This document shows, piece by piece, positions 12,001-22,953 of a stretch of DNA of 64,000 nt. The position numbers and the translations under genes were made by a program. The stretch spans positions 12,434,816-12,498,815 of the forward strand of contig NC_091098.1 in assembly GCF_024713975.1 (NCBI RefSeq), read 5' to 3'. Under the pieces are notes generated by a model. It was not told where the DNA came from and did no database searches. It was given only the letters and a program-made list of their open reading frames with translations. Source of the DNA: Paralichthys olivaceus. Lineage: Eukaryota; Chordata; Actinopteri; Pleuronectiformes; Paralichthyidae. Each line of letters opens with the position of its first letter. Position 1 is the stretch's first letter.

Positions 12001-15000
12001 AAGGAGCCTCCCCCCAGGGCCACAGAAAGCATGGCTTCGATGACCCTGCCTCTACGAGGGCCACTGGCCAACTCCTCAGGGTCACCACATCTAGGCAATA
12101 TGATACATCCTCCCATGCCCCCTAGCTGCATTATGGAGGAACTGCAGAGAGCATTCGCTTCCAAGAACAGGCAGGAAAGGTGAGTCCTCAGTTTGACCCC
12201 ATACATCTGTTTATATGAGCCACAGCACTGAGAAATACTGGGACAGTGAGAAACAGATTTACTGCTTTGTCCAGTGTCACTTGGATATGATGATTATATA
12301 CAGTACATATAGTGTTTAAAAGTAAAAGTATATATAAATATATGTTGACAAGAATGAGGATCTCCCATTTCTAACAATATGAGCATTTGGACTGCCCAGG
12401 TTTACAAGTGATAATCAAATGCTTTAAATCTGAATGTGTAAGTCTATATTTAAAATCTAGAGGTTTCCCTCCACCCACAGCCATCAACATTAATCCTCCA
12501 TTTGTTCTCCCCCCGTCTCCCCTCAGTGTCCATGAAGGGTGTGAGCAGGGCTCACCCCCGCGGCTGTGGTGTTCTGACGGGCGGCTCTCTCGCTCATGCA
12601 GCTCTGAGAACCAGCACACGCTGTCTTTGGTGGGCGGCTGTATGGGCGGCGGAGGGTCCGACTGGCCCAAGAAGGAGGCAGAGGAGAACAAGGAGAACAT
12701 GCGGCTGGACCAGTGCTTCTCCAACACCTCGGGCCTCCCCAACGACCTGGAAGGCTGGAACGACTCCGTCATCTCTGGTATGTTGACGAGCTTGACAGTG
12801 TGATTTTAAGTGCGGTCTGGAAGTATTGAATTAAAATGAAATAATCATGAGAGCGACGTTTTATTTGAATATAGAAGTGTAACCCTGTAACTGTCTTCCT
12901 GCGCTGACTGGAAGCCAACATCTTAATTATAGCTTGCATCCTGTAATATCTATTCTATCCTGGATACTAAATGCACTCACATTTTCTGTTGCTTCGCTTA
13001 GCTTCTGCTTTTTGTTTAGGCAGATGTCAAATTTAAAGCTGCATGAATGAATAGTTTTAAATTAACAATGGTTTAAGTTACTATGTAAGGGGAAAGGGGC
13101 TGCTATTCCCACACAGCAGGGCCGTGCAGAGGCCTGTCGGGGGTCAGGTGCTCAGATTTTAAAACATCATACAGCAACACAGTTTTCAGCTGAACCTTTT
13201 GAATTATAGCAGCAGATATTCAAATAGAATGAAACATGGCATCTTACATCAAACCACATCATAATATAAACTTTATCTGCTAGCAGAGTTTCTCACACTG
13301 AGCTCAGAGGGTCAGTTATGTTATGTGAGTTCAGATGAGATGTGACCAACGGCAGCCGGATCATTTTATTTATACTGAAATTATTAATAGTTGTGAAATA
13401 TCCTTCTTGTTGAGGTTACCAGACAGGTCTTTGCAAGTAAAAGCCCTGACAAATGCAACCTGGGGGGCATATTTGCAACAGTCACGGGTTTGTTTCCGAC
13501 AAGCTTAATTTTTTGGAAAATGAATAAATAAGGGAGTTTGAAGAGCACAGCCCTAAAGCCATATCATGACATGTAAAAAAAATCCTGGATCTTTCCATTT
13601 ATCCTGATCTGATCCAAAGTTTAATGACTTTTCTTTGGATCATGCCCCGCCCCTCCACTAAACTTCCTGGGAATCTTTTATGTGGTTTTTGAATAATTCT
13701 ACTGAAAGACAGGCAGACACACAGCAAGGGAAACATAAACTCCATGTTAGAGGTAATTAATGCAGTTAAACAGACAGAGGGAACCTGAGGCGTTTGGGGC
13801 CCAGGTTGTTACATATAAATACTGTTTATTTTTTTACACAAGGGCTACATGGCGTACAGTGATATGGATCCTGGGGCTGAGAACCTGCACTTTACCAAAA
13901 TAATTATTGTTTAATTTAATTTCCAATGTGTTGCAATAAACAGTAAGAATGTGTCTCACGTCCAAATACTTCCAAACTGCACTGTAAATAAAGCTCAGGA
14001 TGTGAGGAAACATGTTCAGATCAAGCAGAGGGGGACATTTTGGGGATTAAAAGGCTTTACTCATTTATCGTATATGTATTGTTAGGTTTGGAAAAGGGAG
14101 AAGATGTGTGTGAAAGTGTGTTTGTGCGGTTGCAGGCACACTTCCTCGCAGGCTGAGGAAGGAGCTGCTGGCTGTAAAGCTACGAAACAGGCCCAGCAAA
14201 CAGGAGTTAGAGGACAGGAATATCTTTCCAGCAAGAAGCGACCAGGAGCGGCAGGAAATTCGCCAGCAGATTGAAATGAAACTGGCCAAGTAAGTAATGA
14301 AACCTTCTTTACATGATGATCTGTGAGTTGAGGTGATGGCAATGAACACAACATTGATTGTTTCTTGTCTTGTGGTAGAAATATAAATGTTTTATTGACA
14401 TCAGGGACAGAATGTCTCCTTGTCAATGTCTTTCTGGTTCCAATCAACTTATTTTTGCACATCTCATCACATAACTCCAACGAGTTCCAGCAGGTCCATT
14501 ATAAGCACCAAACTGTTTATACTCATAGCTGTCAGTTGCCCAAATAAATACGATTGTTTTTCATCGAGATCCACGAATTATTCACCGGGAATTTGGTGAA
14601 AATGTTAAAGAAGGTGGGGAAAACATTCCTGGATCCACCCCATAATGAAATGTGTTCTTTCTTGATCAATCAATCAATCAAATTAAATGTGTATAGCCCA
14701 TATTCACAAATCTTCCTCATAGGACAATGTGCAACATCCTCTACCCTCGTAAGTCATGAAAAAAGACCCAAACTAGCTCAGTTTACTTCCTGTTTATGAA
14801 TCCACCAAATGTATAGAATTCTGGAGTTTTTTCGTAATCCTGCCAACAAACAAACAAATAAACAAACCATCCAACAACCAAACAAATAAATGGACAAGAG
14901 TGAAAACATAACCTCCTTTTCTTTCATGGTGCAACAGAGCAAACCCATGACAGACCCTGACAAGTCCGTCCTGCGGGGAGAGACTGCAGTTAATGTTTAA

Positions 15001-18000
15001 TTACCTCAGTTACATAAAACCCATTGAGAATAAAGTGGGATCTAAACAGAAGATCTGATTGTGTTGCCCAGACTTGATTTATGTTGTATAATTGCTCAGA
15101 GGAATCTGTTTGGGTGTAATACTTTTCACTCAAGGCCAGTTCCCAATCATGGAAATCTCTCTATCATATTCCACTGCAGCATGTTGCTTCCAAATGTGGT
15201 TGAAATTGAGCGATCCACTTAAACCAGAGAGCAGCCAAATGGAATTTAAATATTCTGGCACGAGATATACGCTCAAGTTCAGTGAATTCCTTGATGCTTC
15301 AAAAAGAACATTTGCTGCAGAGCAACAAGTACAGACAGACGCCGCTTCCAGGAAATCTCTTCGTACAAAACACTGTGTGCTTCCCTGCCAGGACGTTAAT
15401 AGAACTGGCATTTGTGATCTAACTGAAAAACTTCCTGACGGCGGCGAGCTTGTATGCGAATGTATCACAGTTCTTTAGCACCAGCACATCAAACAGGGGC
15501 ACACCACGGCATTACATAACCCGCTGTGCGAGAACTCACAGTTAAGCGCAGAGTGCCACCCACACTTTCTGGAAAACAAGATCTATCGTCTGTCTGTGAG
15601 GCGACTAAGAATACCTCCTCCCTCATCTATTCTTAGATTGACTGGAGGAAAATGTTTTTATTGTAAAAGAAAAAAAACAAAAGCGTTCACAGGTTAGCGA
15701 GCTCACGGGTTATGTAAAGTTGGGGATGGACCATGACTGTGGCTTGCGTAAGAGTCAGCAGGGTCAGTGCTTTGAAGACAGAGAGGGTCCACTTGTAGAA
15801 CAGCAGTGAAAGGAACTGCCTGTTATACAAAGACCCAGTTGTGGGCGGCACGTGGTTCAAAAGATTAATAAGCGTTTAAATGTCTTTACACGCACAAAAT
15901 AAATGAATGGACTCAGAGGGATCAACCAGGATTCTTAAAGCAGCTTTGTTTTGTGTGCTGATGCTGCTGAGAGGAAAAAAAGCACTAAAACCTTTGCTCT
16001 GCTCCAGGATTTGGAACAGATGTGCAAATCTTATGCAAAAGAAAAAGCAGCTGTTCATCTGCTGCTAAAGCTAAATAAGATATAATGCTATTAGTCCACC
16101 TACAGCGTCAAGCATATGAGCAGAAAAATGCCTTTTCTACTGTACGATGCACTGAAGGCACGCTGCACTCTTTGTTTGGGTGGGTGGTGCTGAGGGGGGT
16201 CCTATAGCTAAATATAGCTCAGAGTGGGGAGGAGGAGGGCAGACGTAGGCTCATTTCCCCCTGGGCTTGCATACTGGATCCCAAAACAATCCATCACACA
16301 CTCCCCTGGATTTCTTTTCCATTTTTAGATTCCCTTTCCTCTTTTTCTTTCTCCATCCGCTCACCTGAAGCTTCACAATGAAAGAAACCTGCTGCTACAC
16401 ATTCGCTGCTAATCAGGCACAAGGTAGCATCAGGACTCACAGCGGGGATAATGGCACCTTGTCTATCCATTGTGTCAGTGATAGATGACCTTTCTATCTA
16501 TAGACCCCCCCCCCCCCCCACCTGGCATTTTTACTGCTGCCGCACTCTGCTGCTTCTAATCTTAGCGTGTGACTCTGTTCAATAATGCATCTCCCTCCTT
16601 CTCTCCACATATGTGTTGTCAGGGAGTTTTATCAGCAGTGTGTGTGTGTGGGGGGGGTTACTGTACCTTTAAAATGGAGATGCCTATTTTGGCCCCTTGT
16701 GCATTTGGCAGCAGAAGCCTCTGCCCCCCCCCCCCCCCCCCCCCCCACTTCTTTGGGTTTTCTCTCTTTGTTTGGATTTTTCACTCTTGCCTTGGCTGCC
16801 TTAGTGAGATTTTTTTTATTCTTACTCATTTTATTGCAGAACATCCTGAGTGGCAGATGGAATCCCTGGTGCCAACAGGCGTTAGTGCGTCATCAGGATA
16901 TTCTGGGGATACCTTTAAAAAAAAAAAATTATATCTATAGTATCCAGAAGGTGGATGTGGAGCATAGTGGATGAGAAACTGGTGCAGTGAGTCAGTGTGT
17001 TGTCTCATCCACTGATATTCCCATCACATATAAAACGTGCTTCTGTCCCCTGACAGCAGCGCACGGTGATAACGTGATTCATTTGGCTCACGACGAGGAG
17101 AATCTGGCTTTGTTTGAATATTTAAGGTTTGAGAATGAGCTCTGATTGATCCAGGGAGGAGACATAGATAAAAAAAAGAAAAGAAGTGGGCAGTGCATTT
17201 CTAAAAATAGCCTCAGAGTCGATGTAAAGCACATACAGCTCTGGTGTAGTAGTGAAATCCCCATTAGTGTGTTGCTAGGGAGAAGCGAGGCATTTCTGCG
17301 GGAAGACTCTATTGTCTCGAAGATACCAAGTGTTGTTGCCAGGCAACGCAGCGAGCAGGTCAATAATACAGTGGTTGGTTCTACTCGCTGGGGCTTTGGA
17401 AGTGATTTTCTGTTTCATCCATTTAAAACGTATCAGTGTCTGAGCTGCAGGAACACTCGGTCCCTCCGTTGTGTTTGTCGAAAAGTCGTGATTCAAAGGA
17501 GTCTCTGTCTCTTTGCTGTCCCCCACCTGATGATGAGATTCTCTGAAAGGAGCAGGACAAAGTAAAACTACTTTCAACCTCACAGAAGAGGCAAGTTAAA
17601 ATATAAAGCACATTTCAACAACAAGGCAATTCAAAGTGCTCCACATAAAATATGAAAGGCATCATGACAAATTTTAAACGCAAGACATCTTATGTGGTAA
17701 AGGATGAAGGAAGACGACAACAGAAACACATTCTCTGTTTGCTAAAGGTTGCAAGCAGGAATAAATTAATCAAATACCTTTTTGATGATGTCTACAACAA
17801 AGACAATTCCCTGGAAAACGTTCTTAGTGTCTATGTTTCATTTTCAATGTTATTTCTCAGAAGAGAATTCACAATTATGGAATTATTCCTTCTGTCGCTC
17901 CTGGATTTCTAGTCACACACGTGTTAATTGACACAGACTAATTTTTGGCCACAGTATTGATTATTAACAGCTTCTGTGGTGGGTTAAAAATAACATGCAG

Positions 18001-21000
18001 CACTTTATTCTTTTCTGTGAACACTGCTTTCTTTCCTCTGTTCAACTGAAGTAAAACACATGTACAGAACCAGCCTGAGCTTAATGCTTATTATTACATA
18101 ATATCTGTGTAGATGGCAGCGCCTGTTGATTCACAAATGTGTTAAGCTGGTTCACAACAGGCTTAAATTGTATTAACAGGGTTTAGAAGACTAGAATGCC
18201 TGTCCACATAAACTATTGTTACAGGGAACACCGCCATCCTTTCCATCTTCATCTCTATCAGACATTTTCTTTTGTATGAATACTTTAAACAGTGATATAC
18301 CTCTTCATTTATGTTGTACATTGTCTTTTTAAATGTTCTTATTTTGTTGATGTGCTGTCACACTCCTGTACGTCCCGGGAGAGGGATCTCTCTGAGGTTT
18401 CATTGTTTTTCTGCTCCTGTTAAAAGGTTTTTTCTTCGTCCTTGTCGAGGGTTAAAGGCAGAATATGTGTTAAGCCCTAGATTGTGATTTGTCAAAAGGG
18501 GCTGTACAAATAAAATCTGATTGATTGTTTGAAAATGAGCTTTTCAGCCGAACTCACGCGGCCGACAGCAGGGACAGCCGCTTCGTGTCTGGGTCTCAGT
18601 GCATGTGACCTAACTTTGATGTTTGTACAGGACAGAACTATAAAGTGTCCCGGGTTGGCCCAGGTGAGGGAGGTAAAGAGGGTCCTGCTGTGTGGCGGTC
18701 TCCTGCCCTCTCTGTCCTTTTCCACCTCTGGAGATGTGCTGTGGAGGGGGGTGCCACATGCTGTCTGGAGCTGAGCCCTGTTGTGCAGCTCACATTTATT
18801 ATTTATTCAAAGTATGAATAGTTCACACGCACAGGGGTTTCTGGGAGAGAAGAGAAACAATCATTGGCTTTCGGAGACCTTTCAGACGCTTTGATGGTGA
18901 AGGGAACGTGGCGGCTTGAAATAAACCGACTGATAAAATACTAGTTTTCAACTTTATTGTCAGTTCTACCATATGAGCAGGACGGAAGGGATGGGAATTC
19001 TGTTTATCTCTGATCCCTGTTGTAAACATATATGTAGAAATATACTGTAAGTACACAGTATATAAGTAAACACTCAACATATGAGTACACAACATAGTAC
19101 GCAGTCAAAAAGGCACAGGGCAGATAGGATACAAGTAGTGCAGGCAATAGATTGGGCAGTGCAAAATACTATATAGAAAGTAATGTACGAGTAGAACAGC
19201 ATCAGATGTAGTAAAATAGCTGCAGTCACAGCAAAAATGACACGACCACAAAAAACAGAGTGGTGCATTTAGTGTTTTGAACAAACCCAGAGTTTCATTC
19301 TGTGCTTAAAATAAAGCATGTGACTTAAACGAGCTGGTGCAGCAGCAGCATGGCTGACGAGACTGTGCCAGTGGCCCAGTGTGGATCAGGAGGATGGGGA
19401 TGCCTCCAGTGAGTGGGAGTCGATCGAAGCTCCGCCCTCCAAAAATTATGCATGTAGTAACCAGGGAGACTGAGGGAGTCGCGCCCCATCACGACCCACT
19501 TCAAAAGCGCCTGTGGTCGGTGGAGGATAATAAAGAGGAGCCGCTGCTGCTGTGGTGAAGTACAGTCAACACCGCACGTCCTGCAACCGCGCCTGAGATG
19601 CAGCATCTGTCCGGGGCACAATAATCTGGCGGAGAATTCCCAAAACCTCAGAGAAGTCGAAGCTTCTTGTTTCCAGATGTGGGGAGCGCCTCTGCCCAAG
19701 CACCACAGCCGCGGATCGGATGCGAGATGGAGACATAGGGGATTCCTTTGGAGAGCGCGCACAGTGAAGAAGCGAGAGCCGGTTTAAGGGCAGGAGAGGA
19801 CAGGAGAGGACAGGAGAGGACAGGGGGACAGCTTGAGACACAATGGTTCAAAACGTGGTTCTGGTGTTTCTCCGCAGGAGGCTGAGCCAGAGACCCAATG
19901 TGGAGGAGCTGGAGAGTCGGAATATCCTGAAACGTAAGTTTTGGAGGCATGTCTTCCGATGTGAAACCTTTTTACTTGAATTTAAAAAACACACACACTC
20001 ATTTAAAGCTATGCATATTTGATAGCGCAGCCTGGCCCAGTGTATGGTCCATTATTCAGGAGCAGGAGAACGCATCACTGCACATCCCCTCCCTCCACTC
20101 TGATCCCGGTGGAAGGTGGTGGAGGATGGATTTGTACACATGAATTTGAAATTACCAGATTAAGAAAAAAGAGAAAGATTTTACATCAATATACAACCAG
20201 CATTGCTCCCAGTTGACCACATGCACCTAATGTGAATTTCTGTGGTTTCCAACTTATTTAATTGCAATGATAATTGGCTGTGTGCAATCTTTAATATCAT
20301 ATATGCTCGTTATTATTTTGTTTAGATTTTACTTAATTCTATCTTCCATAGTCCCTTGTGTTTATATTGTATATTTTACTAGTTATCTTTAATGTGTGGC
20401 TTTATTTCACTGCTGCCTTTTTATTGCTTTAACACAGTAAATTCCTCCATAGTGGGAATAATAAAAGATAATCTCATCAGTTTTAAAAAAAATGAATCTA
20501 TACTCATTAATCATTTAAATGAAATTACTGTGATATCTGATGTTTTTCTAAAGAACCCACTTGTTGATGTATGGATTTATAATTTATTTGTTGTCTTGTT
20601 TTTTGTTTCAGAGAGAAATGACCAGACAGAGCAGGAGGAGAGGAGGGAGATCAAACAGCGGCTAAACAGAAAGGTACACAACTGTGACTGAGTGTATTTA
20701 TTACTGATGACTTATCAATACTTATAAATTGTATTGTATACATTGTACAGGTGGAGCACATGGAGACAGTATTGTAGTTGATTCAAACTTAACTTAGCAG
20801 CCAGAAATAATCATTCATTCCCCGCTTCCTTGTGTATTCCAGCTCAACCAGCGGCCCACGGTAGACGAGCTGCGAGACAGAAAGATTCTGATCCGCTTCA
20901 GCGACTACGTGGAGGTGGCCAAAGCTCAGGACTACGACCGGAGAGCAGACAAGCCCTGGACTCGGCTCTCGGCAGCAGATAAGGTATGTGTGCGTGTGTG

Positions 21001-21955
21001 TGACACAGGCAAGATAACTCATGTTTTATTTATTTTCAAACCAAGGGAGTTTATATTAAACCTATTACTTTCCACTAATCGCTTGGATTCATCACCAAAA
21101 CAAAATTAAGGCCAATATTATTACAAATATTTCCCAAGACAATGAGGGCATGATTCCGCTCGTGTGACACTACATGATTTGTGGATGTTTTCACTCTCCT
21201 CATATCATTACCACTGCTTGTTTTCTTTATGTCTTAAAATTTGATATATGACACTTAAAAATAAAATGACTCAACTCTCCACTCATCTGCAATGCATGTC
21301 GCTGCTAATCTTGTTTTTTGTTTCATATGACATTTCCTCCTCCTGCTGTCATGTTCCTGTTGCCCGAGGTTGCAGCACCGTGATGGCTCAGGATGCACTA
21401 ATGCTGTTTTTTTCCCTCTCCCCTCCTCACAGGCTGCAATCAGAAAAGAGCTGAACGAATTCAAAAGCACCGAGATGGAAGTCCACTCCTCGAGCAAACA
21501 CCTGACGAGGTCAGTGTTCGAGGGTGCATGTCTGTGTAATGTGCATGTAAGGCTCTATTCTGGGAAACAGCGATTCTAAATTTAGCCCTCCTTGCTCATC
21601 ATGAGAACACTCGGGAGCTAAAGATAGATGGGAGTGCGTGCTGATGTGGGGGTGGGGGAGGTTGTCCTCTGGTGGGGTCGTACTATCAGACAGACGATAT
21701 AATGCCAGTGTCCTTGGTCAGGCTTGTTTGGAAAGCAGCGATCTTTGTTGTGAGTTCTGACAGTGACCCAGAGCCAGGATAGGGGACATTGTATACGTCC
21801 ATCCCTTCCACATTTAGTGGCTGTGCTGAAGTAGCCCTACAGAGCTGATTAACGCTGCAATTATAGCTGGGTGTGATGACAACAGGCACCTTCTGCTCTC
21901 ATGATACGTTACTGATCTTCTCCACGTTTGTCTCTTCAGGTTCCACCGGCCATGA
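9095..21955 (+). CDS. phactr3: Phosphatase and actin regulator 3 (scapinin), multi-exon
   Basis: PHACTR proteins bind G-actin through RPEL motifs and protein phosphatase 1 (PP1) through their C terminus, regulating the actin cytoskeleton. Exons: 9095-9256, 10768-10935, 11434-11649, 11951-12179, 12527-12777, 14136-14289, 19878-19933, 20612-20673, 20843-20983, 21433-21509, 21940-21955. All phases chain, giving about 509 residues without the unidentified first exon. Exon 1 carries the basic PHACTR signature '[20 protein letters not shown]'. Three C-terminal RPEL motifs are clear: [28 protein letters not shown] and [14 protein letters not shown]. The last exons give the PP1-binding tail ending LTRFHRP. 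The tail and central segment match PHACTR3 best among PHACTR1-4, and the neighbour sycp2 supports this. Oddities: no exon for the N-terminal RPEL motif was found, and the true start is unresolved (acceptors at 9095, 9097 or 9109 are possible). A teleost a/b duplicate cannot be assigned. Confidence 0.9.
10304..10639 (+). repeat. Dispersed repeat family R1, copy A (phactr3 intron)
   Basis: It opens with 'aatgtcactcagcagagtgcat', shared almost exactly with copy B at 24286, runs through 'ggatctgcaccaaat', and ends in '...cataaacctcttggcagaggtaa'. The outer ends are inverted (tacctctg at the start of copy B, cagaggta at the end here). That suggests a non-autonomous DNA transposon without coding capacity. 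Confidence 0.5.
13569..13757 (+). repeat. Dispersed repeat family R1, truncated copy C
   Basis: It shares 'aatcctggatc', 'gatccaaa' and the terminal 'gaaacataaactcc..gttagaggtaa' with copies A, B and D. The 5' half is missing or too diverged to recognise. It lies in the phactr3 intron between 12777 and 14136. Confidence 0.4.
14550..14923 (+). repeat. Dispersed repeat family R1, copy D, split by another repeat
   Basis: 'cgagatccacgaattattcacc..gaaaatgtt' and 'cctggatccacccc' match the interior of copy B. After an unrelated block (14655 to about 14770) the R1 end resumes with 'aacaaacaaacaaa..gtgaaaacataacctcc'. This copy was therefore hit by a later insertion. Confidence 0.45.
14655..14770 (-). 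repeat. LINE/SINE 3' tail fragment with TGAT repeats, inserted in R1 copy D
   Basis: Read on the minus strand, it has a 'gggctatacacattta' segment running into a (TTGA)n-type end. The same kind of tail is seen on the plus strand at 18360-18532 (ggggctgtacaaataaaatctgattgattg). Such tails are typical of fish non-LTR retroposons. The family cannot be fixed from this fragment. Confidence 0.45.
16505..16746. repeat. Two homopolymer C runs
   Basis: Runs of C lie at about 16505-16519 and 16724-16746, with a short GT/G run between them (gtgtgtgtgtgggggggg near 16645). They may be collapsed or miscounted in an assembly. They lie inside the large phactr3 intron. Confidence 0.7.
17335..17347. promoter_or_regulatory. 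Palindromic RFX X-box GTTGCC-A-GGCAAC in a phactr3 intron
   Basis: Both half sites are perfect and the spacer is one base, within the allowed 0-3. The surrounding sequence is mixed-composition intronic DNA. Use as an enhancer is only a possibility. Confidence 0.45.
18360..18532 (+). repeat. Non-LTR retroposon 3' tail fragment
   Basis: The layout 'tctctctgaggtttcattg...ctcctgttaaaaggttttttcttcg...gtacaaataaaatctgattgattg' is that of common L2-like fish LINE or SINE tails: a conserved stem-like 3' region ending in short TGAT repeats. No reverse transcriptase is attached. Confidence 0.5.
19400..19877 (+). promoter_or_regulatory. Candidate intronic promoter and 5' UTR for a short phactr3 isoform
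   Basis: Directly before the exon at 19878 the DNA turns GC- and CpG-richer. It has a gctccgccctcc Sp1-like box (about 19429), an octamer-like ttatgcat and a TATA-like ataataaag near 19527. The 10-base unit caggagagga repeats three times at about 19792-19821. An ATG at 19843 reads through the splice acceptor in frame into the RPEL exon. This is what an internal first exon would look like; no transcript evidence is available. Confidence 0.4.
19843..21955 (+). CDS. phactr3: Possible short phactr3 isoform from an internal start
   Basis: Translation from the ATG at 19843 gives an 11-residue leader ([11 protein letters not shown]). The reading then crosses the acceptor at 19877/19878 without changing frame and continues through 19933, then 20612-20673, 20843-20983, 21433-21509 and 21940-21955. 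The product would be 128 residues with the last two RPEL motifs and the whole PP1-binding tail. It would lack the basic N-terminal signature and the first of the three C-terminal RPEL motifs. PHACTR genes are known to have alternative promoters. This isoform is inferred from frame and promoter-like context only. Confidence 0.35.
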
Positions 21956-22602
21956 AAGGGGGGAGTTTCTTCTGTGAAGAAATGCTGAGCGTAGAAATTT
22001 TTCTGAGGCTGCTACAAGCTGTTCAGCAGCAGCAGCTCAAAGAGCCTGAAGCTTTTTTCGTCTTCAGCGTGTCTTTAAACAATCTTCCAGCACCCTCTGA
22101 CTATCATATCATCAGCCTGAGAGCACGGGTGTGGGAGAAAAGATGACAGTAACGCGAGCGACGGTGTGTCTTGGAGAGGACCAGACGTCGCCACATGGAG
22201 GCCGACAGGTAGAGGAGGACTTTGTTGGGAGCCTCACACTCTCAGGATGAGAGCGGAAGAAAAAAAAACAATCTTGTCATTCAGTCAGTATTGAGTTTTT
22301 TTTGTACTATTACATGGACTCCTCTGACAAGGCAGCAAGAATCTGTGTAGTGGGAAGAAGTTGTGCATGTGACCAGCTTCACCTTTTCTTAACTGATGAA
22401 TAATGTGTCACTTGGACTGTGTTAAGACTGTGCAGTCTGGGGGTGTTGGGACTGAATTTGATATTAACTGTACATACAGTATGTCAATATGAATGGGACC
22501 GTCAATGTCTTCACTGAAAAGAGAAATACCTTTGTAAGCACTACTTGTCTTCAAAATACAAGGTCTTTTTTAAAGAATGGCTTCTCTCATGTTTAATCAA
22601 CC

Positions 22603-22608
22603 TTTATT
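22603..22608 (-). terminator. Poly(A) signal AATAAA for sycp2
   Basis: On the minus strand this reads AATAAA. It is the first such hexamer downstream of the sycp2 stop codon at 22954, implying a 3' UTR of about 350 bases. It lies past the phactr3 poly(A) signal, so the two transcripts would overlap tail to tail. Confidence 0.55.
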
Positions 22609-22725
22609 TTCCATGAAGAATCAGGTTGAGGTCTTTAAAAACAATGGTTAAGATTTTAAATGGAACTATTCAGTACTTAACCAACCTACAATCTATACCT
22701 TTCATCAATATAAATATCAGAATAT

Positions 22726-22731
22726 AATAAA
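22726..22731 (+). terminator. Poly(A) signal AATAAA for phactr3
   Basis: It is the first canonical hexamer after the phactr3 stop at 21955, giving a 3' UTR of about 0.8 kb. A second AATAAA at about 22799 is a possible alternative. Confidence 0.55.
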
Positions 22732-22953
22732 ATTGCTTTTTTCAAACAAACATACAAACAACATATCCAGGTCAGACTAAACCAATTACATTTTCATAAA
22801 ATAAAAGCAGAACATGAAAAAATTCAGCCGAACATTTTGGCACAAATTCAGCACAGGTCAACTACACAGCACATCATGTGGTGGTGAGATACATAACCTT
22901 GTTTACAGCATGGGGACCTGAAGGAACATCGTTCAACTCAAAATCGGTCTCCA

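Larger units (their letters stand above)
14290..19399 (+). other. Large phactr3 intron (to 19877) with repeats and no recognised exon
   Basis: The intron separates the first and second C-terminal RPEL exons. It holds the nested repeats at 14550-14923, an LTR-free LINE-like tail at 18360-18532, homopolymer C runs, an X-box at 17335 and a promoter-like block at its 3' end. A 128-codon plus-strand ORF at 15092-15478 overlaps an equally open minus frame and has no family resemblance, so it is not called as a gene. Confidence 0.6.

Noticed and set aside
15092..15478. 128-codon plus-strand ORF in the phactr3 intron
   Set aside because: The minus strand is equally open over nearly the same interval, no domain or splice context is seen, and the length is within chance for this composition.
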